The notes under the pieces are model-generated. The model saw nothing but the letters and a program-made list of their open reading frames with translations, searched no databases and was not told the DNA's origin. The position numbers were made by a program, and so were the translations under genes. A DNA stretch of 30,990 nucleotides from Penium margaritaceum (lineage: Eukaryota; Streptophyta; Zygnematophyceae; Desmidiales; Peniaceae): the NCBI GenBank assembly GCA_023375785.1, contig SZWC01016028.1, positions 12,657 through 43,646 on the forward strand. Reading direction: 5' to 3'. Below are positions 24,329 to 30,990 of the stretch, in pieces. Numbering within the stretch: the first letter of the stretch is position 1; the number at the start of each line of letters is the position of its first letter.

Positions 24329-24760
24329 ATCTTTATGCCACACACATCTCTATGCCACTCACAACATCTCTTTACCACCCACAACATCTCCGTGGCACTC
24401 ACAACATCTCTATGCCACTCACAACATCTCTATACCACTCACAACATCTCTTTACCACTCACAATATCTCTATACCAATCGGAACATCTATATCTCACTC
24501 ACAACATTGTTATGCCAGTCACAAAATCTCTATGCCACCCACAACATCTCTATACCACTCACAACATCTCTATGCCACTCACAATATCTCTATCCCACTC
24601 ACAACATCTCTATGCCACTCACAAGATCAATATGCCACTCACAACATCTCTATGGCACCCACAGCATCTCTATGGCACACATAACATTTCTATGCCACTC
24701 ACAACATCTCTATACCACTCACAACATTATTATGCCACTCACAACATCTCTATGCGACTC

Positions 24761-26160
24761 ACAACATCTCTATGCCACTCACAACATGTCTTTGCCACTC
24801 ACAACATCTATATGCCACTCACAACATCTCTATGCCACTCAGAACATCTCTATACCACTCACAACATCTCTATGCCACTCGCAACATCTCGTTACCACTC
24901 ACAATATCTCTATGCAACTCACAACATCTCTATGCCACTCACAACATGTCTTTGCCACTCACAACATCTATATGCCACTCACAACATCTCTATGCCACTC
25001 AGAACATCTCTATACCACTCACAACATCTCTATGCCACTCGCAACATCTCGTTACCACTCACAATATCTCTATGCAACTCACAACATCTCTATGCCACTC
25101 ACAACATGTCTTTGCCACTCACAACATCTATATGCCACTCACAACATCTCTATGCCACTCAGAACATCTCTATACCACTCACAACATCTCTATGCCACTC
25201 GCAACATCTCGTTACCACTCACAATATCTCTATGCAACTCACAACATCTCTATGCCACTCACAACATGTCTTTGCCACTCACAACATCTATATGCCACTC
25301 ACAACATCTCTATGCCACTCAGAACATCTCTATACCACTCACAACATCTCTATGCCACTCGCAACATCTCGTTACCACTCACAATATCTCTATGCAACTC
25401 ACAACATCTCTATGCCACTCACAACATGTCTTTGCCACTCACAACATCTATATGCCACTCACAACATCTCTATGCCACTCAGAACATCTCTATACCACTC
25501 ACAACATCTCTATGCCACTCGCAACATCTCGTTACCACTCACAATATCTCTATGCAACTCACAACATCTCTATGCCACTCACAACATGTCTTTGCCACTC
25601 ACAACATCTATATGCCACTCACAACATCTCTATGCCACTCAGAACATCTCTATACCACTCACAACATCTCTATGCCACTCGCAACATCTCGTTACCACTC
25701 ACAATATCTCTATGCAACTCACAACATCTCTATGCCACTCACAACATGTCTTTGCCACTCACAACATCTATATGCCACTCACAACATCTCTATGCCACTC
25801 AGAACATCTCTATACCACTCACAACATCTCTATGCCACTCGCAACATCTCGTTACCACTCACAATATCTCTATGCAACTCACAACATCTCTATGCCACTC
25901 ACAACATGTCTTTGCCACTCACAACATCTATATGCCACTCACAACATCTCTATGCCACTCAGAACATCTCTATACCACTCACAACATCTCTATGCCACTC
26001 GCAACATCTCGTTACCACTCACAATATCTCTATGCAACTCACAACATCTCTATGCCACTCACAACATGTCTTTGCCACTCACAACATCTATATGCCACTC
26101 ACAACATCTCTATGCCACTCAGAACATCTCTATACCACTCACAACATCTCTATGCCACTC
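24761..26160. repeat. Higher-order block: 160-bp octamer, about 8.75 identical copies
   Basis: Eight-monomer unit recognisable by acaacatgtc/tttgcc, acaacatcta, agaacatctc, gcaacatctc/gttacc, acaatatctc and tatgcaactc. Copies start at 24781 and every 160 bp to 25901, with a partial one at 26061-26160. A rare marker (cattattatg, then tatgcgactc) sits just outside both ends, at 24721-24770 and 26201-26250. Confidence 0.96.
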
Positions 26161-26500
26161 ACAATATCTCTATGCCACTCACAACATCTCTATGCCACTG
26201 ACAACATTATTATGCCACTCACAACATCTCTATGCGACTCACAACATCTCTATACCACACACAACATCTATATGCCACTCGCAATATCTCTATACCACTC
26301 ACAGCATCTCTATGCCAGTCCCAACATCTCTATGCCACTCACAACGTCTCTACGCCACTCACAACATCTCTATGCCACTCACACAGTCTCTTTGCCACAC
26401 ACACCATCTCTATGCCACTCACAACATCTCTATACCACTCACAAAATCTATATGCCACTCACAACATCCCTATACCACTCACAACATATAGATGCCACTC

Positions 26501-26717
26501 ACAACATCTCTATGCCAATCACAACATCTCTATGCCACTCACAATATCTCTATGCCAATCACAACATCTCTATGCCAATCAAAACATCTCTATGCCACTC
26601 ACAACATCTCTATGCCAATCACAACATCTCTATGCCACTCACAATATCTCTATGCCAATCACAACATCTCTATGCCAATCAAAACATCTCTATGCCACTC
26701 ACAACATCTCTATGCCA
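26501..26717. repeat. Two-copy tandem duplication, period 100 bp
   Basis: Marked by tatgccaatc, acaatatctc and aaaacatctc, at 26501 and 26601. Confidence 0.87.
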
Positions 26718-27140
26718 CTCACAACATCTCTATACCACTCACAACATCTCTATGCCACTCACAACATCTCTATGCCACTCACAATATCTTAATGCCACTC
26801 ACAACATCTATATACCACTCACAACATCTCTATGCCACTCACAACATTGTTATGCCACTCACAACATCTCTATGCCACTCACAAACTCTCTATACCACTC
26901 ACAACATCTCTCTGCCACTCACAACATCTCTTTGCCACTCACAACATCTCTATGTCACTTACAACATCTCTATACCACTCACAACATCTCTATGCCACTC
27001 AAAACATCTATATGCCACCCACAAGATCTCTCTGCCACTCACAACATCTCTATGGAACTCACAACATCTCTGTGGAACACATAACATTTCTATGCCACTC
27101 ACAACATTATTTTGCCACTCACAACATATCTATGCCACTC

Positions 27141-28220
27141 ACAACTTCTCTATGCCATTTACACTATCTTCATGCCACTCGTAACATCTCTGTACCAATC
27201 ACAACATCTCTAGGCCACACAAAACATCTCTATGCCACTCACAACATTAGTATGTCACTGACAACATCTCTATGCCACTCACAACTTCTCTATGCCATTT
27301 ACACTATCTTCATGCCACTCGTAACATCTCTGTACCAATCACAACATCTCTAGGCCACACAAAACATCTCTATGCCACTCACAACATTAGTATGTCACTG
27401 ACAACATCTCTATGCCACTCACAACTTCTCTATGCCATTTACACTATCTTCATGCCACTCGTAACATCTCTGTACCAATCACAACATCTCTAGGCCACAC
27501 AAAACATCTCTATGCCACTCACAACATTAGTATGTCACTGACAACATCTCTATGCCACTCACAACTTCTCTATGCCATTTACACTATCTTCATGCCACTC
27601 GTAACATCTCTGTACCAATCACAACATCTCTAGGCCACACAAAACATCTCTATGCCACTCACAACATTAGTATGTCACTGACAACATCTCTATGCCACTC
27701 ACAACTTCTCTATGCCATTTACACTATCTTCATGCCACTCGTAACATCTCTGTACCAATCACAACATCTCTAGGCCACACAAAACATCTCTATGCCACTC
27801 ACAACATTAGTATGTCACTGACAACATCTCTATGCCACTCACAACTTCTCTATGCCATTTACACTATCTTCATGCCACTCGTAACATCTCTGTACCAATC
27901 ACAACATCTCTAGGCCACACAAAACATCTCTATGCCACTCACAACATTAGTATGTCACTGACAACATCTCTATGCCACTCACAACTTCTCTATGCCATTT
28001 ACACTATCTTCATGCCACTCGTAACATCTCTGTACCAATCACAACATCTCTAGGCCACACAAAACATCTCTATGCCACTCACAACATTAGTATGTCACTG
28101 ACAACATCTCTATGCCACTCACAACTTCTCTATGCCATTTACACTATCTTCATGCCACTCGTAACATCTCTGTACCAATCACAACATCTCTAGGCCACAC
28201 AAAACATCTCTATGCCACTC
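27141..28220. repeat. Higher-order block: 140-bp heptamer, about 7.7 identical copies
   Basis: Seven-monomer unit starting acaacttctc/tatgccattt and carrying acactatctt, gtaacatctc/tgtacc, taggccacac and cattagtatgtcactg. Starts fall at 27141 and every 140 bp to 28121; the last copy is cut at 28220 by an extra monomer. A single copy of 100 bp of this unit with three differences lies at 28881-28980. The unit carries TAG codons in forward frames. Confidence 0.96.
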
Positions 28221-28940
28221 ACAACATCTCTATACCACTCACAACATTAGTATGTCACTGACAACATCTCTATGCCACCCACAACATCTCTATGCCACTC
28301 ACAACATCTCTTTACCACTCACAAAATCTCTATGCCAATCACAACATCTCTATGCCACTTACAACATCCCTATACCACTCACAACATATCTATGCCACTC
28401 ACAACATCTCTATGCCACTTACAACATCTCTATGCCACTCACAACATCTCTTTGCCACTCACAACATCTCTATGCCACTCATAACATCTCTATACCACTC
28501 ACAACATCTCTATGCAACTCACAACATCTCTATGCCACTCACAGCATCTCTATACCACTCCCAACATCTCTATACCACTCACAACATCTCTATGCCACTC
28601 ACAACATCTCTATGCCACTCACAAGATCTCTATGCCAATCACAACATCTCTTTGGCATGCACAACATCTCTATGGCACACAAAACATCTCTATACCACTC
28701 ACAACATCTCTATACAACTCACAACATTATTATGCCATTCACAACATCTCTATGCCACTCACAACATCTCTATGCAACTTACAACATAATTATGCCACTC
28801 ACAACATCCGTATACCACTCACAACATCTCTATGCCACTCACAACATCTCTATACCACTCACAACATTTCTTTACCAGTCACAACTTCTCTATGCCATTT
28901 ACAATATCTTCATGCCACTCGTAACATCTCTATACCAATC

Positions 28941-29147
28941 ACAACATCTATAGGCCACACAAAACATCTCTATGCCACTCACAACATCTCTATACCACTC
29001 ACAAAATCTCTATGCAACTCACAACATCTATATGCCACTCACAACATCTATAGGCCACACAAAACATCTCTATGCCACTCACAACATCTCTATACCACTC
29101 ACAAAATCTCTATGCAACTCACAACATCTATATGCCACTCACAACAT
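28941..29147. repeat. Two-copy tandem duplication, period 100 bp
   Basis: Marked by acaacatcta/taggccacac, aaaacatctc, acaaaatctc and tatgcaactc, at 28941 and 29041. Confidence 0.88.
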
Positions 29148-29148
29148 T

Positions 29149-29363
29149 ATTATGCCACTCACAACATCTCAATGCCACTCACATCATCTCTATGCCACTC
29201 ACAACATCTCTATGCCACTCACAACATCTCTATGCCACACACAACATTTTTATGCCACTCACAACATCTCAATGCCACTCACATCATCTCTATGCCACTC
29301 ACAACATCTCTATGCCACTCACAACATCTCTATGCCACACACAACATTTTTATGCCACTCACA
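29149..29363. repeat. Two-copy tandem duplication, period 100 bp
   Basis: Marked by acaacatctc/aatgcc, acatcatctc, tatgccacac and acaacatttt, at 29161 and 29261. It begins where the previous one ends. Confidence 0.88.
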
Positions 29364-29780
29364 TCATCTCTATACCACTCACAACATCTCTCTGCCACTC
29401 ACAACATCTCTATACCACTCACAATATTTATATGCCACTCGCAATATCTCTATGCCACTCACAACATTATTATACCACTCACAACATCTCTATGCCAATC
29501 ACAACATCTCTATGCCACTCACAACATCTCTATACCAGTCACCACATCTCTATGCCACTCACGCCATCTCTATGCCACTCACAACATCTCTATGCTACTC
29601 ACAATATCTCCATGGCACTCAGAACATCTATATGCCACTTACAACATCTCTATGCCACTCACAACATCTCTATACCACTCACAACATCATATGCCACTCA
29701 CAACATCTCTATGCCACTCACAACATCTCTATGCCACTCACAACATCTCTATGCCACTCACAAAATCTATATGCTACTCA

Positions 29781-30031
29781 CAACATCTCTATGCAACTCA
29801 CAACATCTTTATGCCACTCACAACACCTCTATGCCACTCACATCATCTATATGCCACTCACAACATCTCGTTACCACTCACAACATGTCTATGCCACTCA
29901 CAACATCTCTATGCAACTCACAACATCTTTATGCCACTCACAACACCTCTATGCCACTCACATCATCTATATGCCACTCACAACATCTCGTTACCACTCA
30001 CAACATGTCTATGCCACTCACAACATCTCTA
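29781..30031. repeat. Two-copy tandem duplication, period 120 bp
   Basis: Marked by atgcaactca, caacacctct, catcatctat, catctcg/ttacc and catgtct, at 29781 and 29901. A 19-bp monomer (29678-29696) lies about 80 bp before it. Confidence 0.9.
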
Positions 30032-30243
30032 TACCACTCACAACATTTCTATGCCACTCACAACATCTCTGTAGCACTCACGACATCTCCTCACCACTCA
30101 CAACATTATTATGCCACTCACAACATATCTATGCCACTCACAAAATCTCTATGCCACTCACAACATCTCTATACCACTCAGAACATCTCTATGCCACTCA
30201 CAACATCTCTATACCACTGACAACATCATTATGCCACTCACAG

Positions 30244-30492
30244 CATCTCTATACCACTCACAACATCTCTATTCCACTCAAAACATCTCTATGCCACTGA
30301 AAACATTATTATGCCACTCACAACATCTCTATGCCACTCATAACATCTCTTTGCCACTCACAACATCTCTATACCACTCACAACATCTCTATTCCACTCA
30401 AAACATCTCTATGCCACTGAAAACATTATTATGCCACTCACAACATCTCTATGCCACTCATAACATCTCTTTGCCACTCACAACATCTCTAT
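30244..30492. repeat. Two-copy tandem duplication, period 120 bp
   Basis: Marked by attccactca/aaacatctct, atgccactga/aaacattatt and taacatctct/ttgcc, at 30241 and 30361. Confidence 0.9.
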
Positions 30493-30493
30493 A

Positions 30494-30765
30494 GCACTGA
30501 CCACATCTCTATGCTACTCACAACATCTCTATGCCACTCACATCATCTCTATGCCACTCACAACATCTCTATGCCACTCATGACATCTCCATACCACTCA
30601 CAACATCTCTATGCCACTCACAACATCTCTATGCCACTGACCACATCTCTATGCTACTCACAACATCTCTATGCCACTCACATCATCTCTATGCCACTCA
30701 CAACATCTCTATGCCACTCATGACATCTCCATACCACTCACAACATCTCTATGCCACTCACAACA
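30494..30765. repeat. Two-copy tandem duplication, period 140 bp
   Basis: Marked by cactga/ccacatctct, atgctactca, catcatctct and tgacatctcc, at 30501 and 30641. A 19-bp monomer (30857-30875) lies beyond it. Confidence 0.9.
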
Positions 30766-30990
30766 CTTCTATGCCACTCACAACATCTCTATGCCACTCA
30801 CGACATCTCTATACCACTCACAACATCGCTATGCCACTCACAACACTTCTATGCCACTCCGACATCTCTATACCACTCACAACATCTTAATTCCACTCAC
30901 AACATTATTATGCCACTCACAACATCTCTATGCCACTCACTACATCTATAAACCAATCACAAAATCTCTATGCCACTAACAACATCTCTA

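Larger units (their letters stand above)
1983..30990. repeat. Satellite array of a 20-bp monomer, about 29 kb, open at the right edge
   Basis: The whole stretch is head-to-tail copies of ctcacaacatctctatgcca, about 1,450 of them, with no inversion and no foreign insertion visible. Most monomers differ from consensus by 0-3 substitutions at recurrent positions (tgcca/tacca, acaac/aaaac/agaac/acaat, ctctat/ctatat/tattat, first base c/g/a/t). Monomer length is nearly fixed: exceptions are one or two 3-bp deletions per few kb, three 19-mers, two 21-mers and one 11+9 pair at 8280-8299. The first monomers (aaaatctttatgcca, ctttcaacatatctatgcca) are degenerate, as is usual at an array edge. The plus strand is strongly G-poor: the consensus has 8 C, 6 A, 5 T and 1 G. 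Function is unknown; a heterochromatic satellite or large minisatellite is the natural reading. Confidence 0.98.

Noticed and set aside
1983..30990. Dozens of long forward open frames over the array (up to 1,582 codons)
   Set aside because: They overlap in all three frames, read the same cyclic peptide and exist only because the 20-bp unit lacks forward stops. They begin and end at random variants, and block periods such as 80, 140 and 160 bp ignore codon phase.
1983..30990. CRISPR array
   Set aside because: Adjacent 20-bp units have no unique spacers between them. All variation is point changes within one monomer, and no cas-like gene is present.
1983..30990. Telomeric or rDNA spacer repeat
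   Set aside because: The monomer has no TTTAGGG-like or related telomere core, and no rRNA sequence is visible at the one boundary seen.
1983..30990. G-quadruplex or stable hairpin forming satellite
   Set aside because: The monomer has no G runs on either strand (the complement has only isolated G and GG) and no inverted repeat long enough for a stem.

Overview
The window looks eukaryotic, most likely from a land plant or green alga, though this is inference. There is no bacterial-style gene organisation. The only recognisable coding sequence is a broken Ty1/copia retrotransposon of the kind common in plant genomes (gag with a CCHC zinc knuckle, then protease, then integrase N-terminus). The other 94% is one head-to-tail satellite array. 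I see no host gene, rRNA gene or intact tRNA gene.

Layout. (1) 1-1534, minus strand: the 5' part of a Ty1/copia element running off the left edge. Gag and the protease start are in one frame. A one-base length change in an A6 run at 581-586 moves the rest of the protease and the integrase N-terminus into another frame. No ATG precedes the gag homology, so this copy is probably dead. (2) 1535-1982: non-coding sequence bounded by TGTTGGGA and TTCCAACA, the form expected of copia LTR ends. It contains a tRNA-like A box/B box pair on the minus strand, probably the head of a SINE, and one ambiguous base at 1787. (3) 1983-30990: about 1,450 tandem copies of a 20-bp monomer, consensus ctcacaacatctctatgcca, all in one orientation and running off the right edge.

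The array is structured at several scales. Eight homogenised blocks show no internal variation that I can see. They are a 20-bp variant x87 (13231-14970), another 20-bp variant x69 (15711-17090), 60-bp trimers (11501-11960 and 17361-17772), 80-bp tetramers (x6 at 12381-12860 and x15 at 23101-24328), a 160-bp octamer (24761-26160) and a 140-bp heptamer (27141-28220). Between them lie at least 26 short tandem duplications of 4-7 monomers, usually in exactly two copies. On top of these are dispersed copies of the same variant strings kilobases apart. Some blocks are flanked by duplicated markers or have a diverged single copy nearby, which gives a readable order of events.

The monomer has no stop codon in any forward frame and 20 is not a multiple of 3. 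All three forward frames therefore read the same cyclic 20-residue peptide and give open frames up to 1,582 codons. I treat these as by-products of the repeat, not genes. The most notable feature of the window is the satellite and its record of amplification, not a protein-coding system. The copy counts need checking against raw long reads, because identical blocks are where assemblies most often fail.
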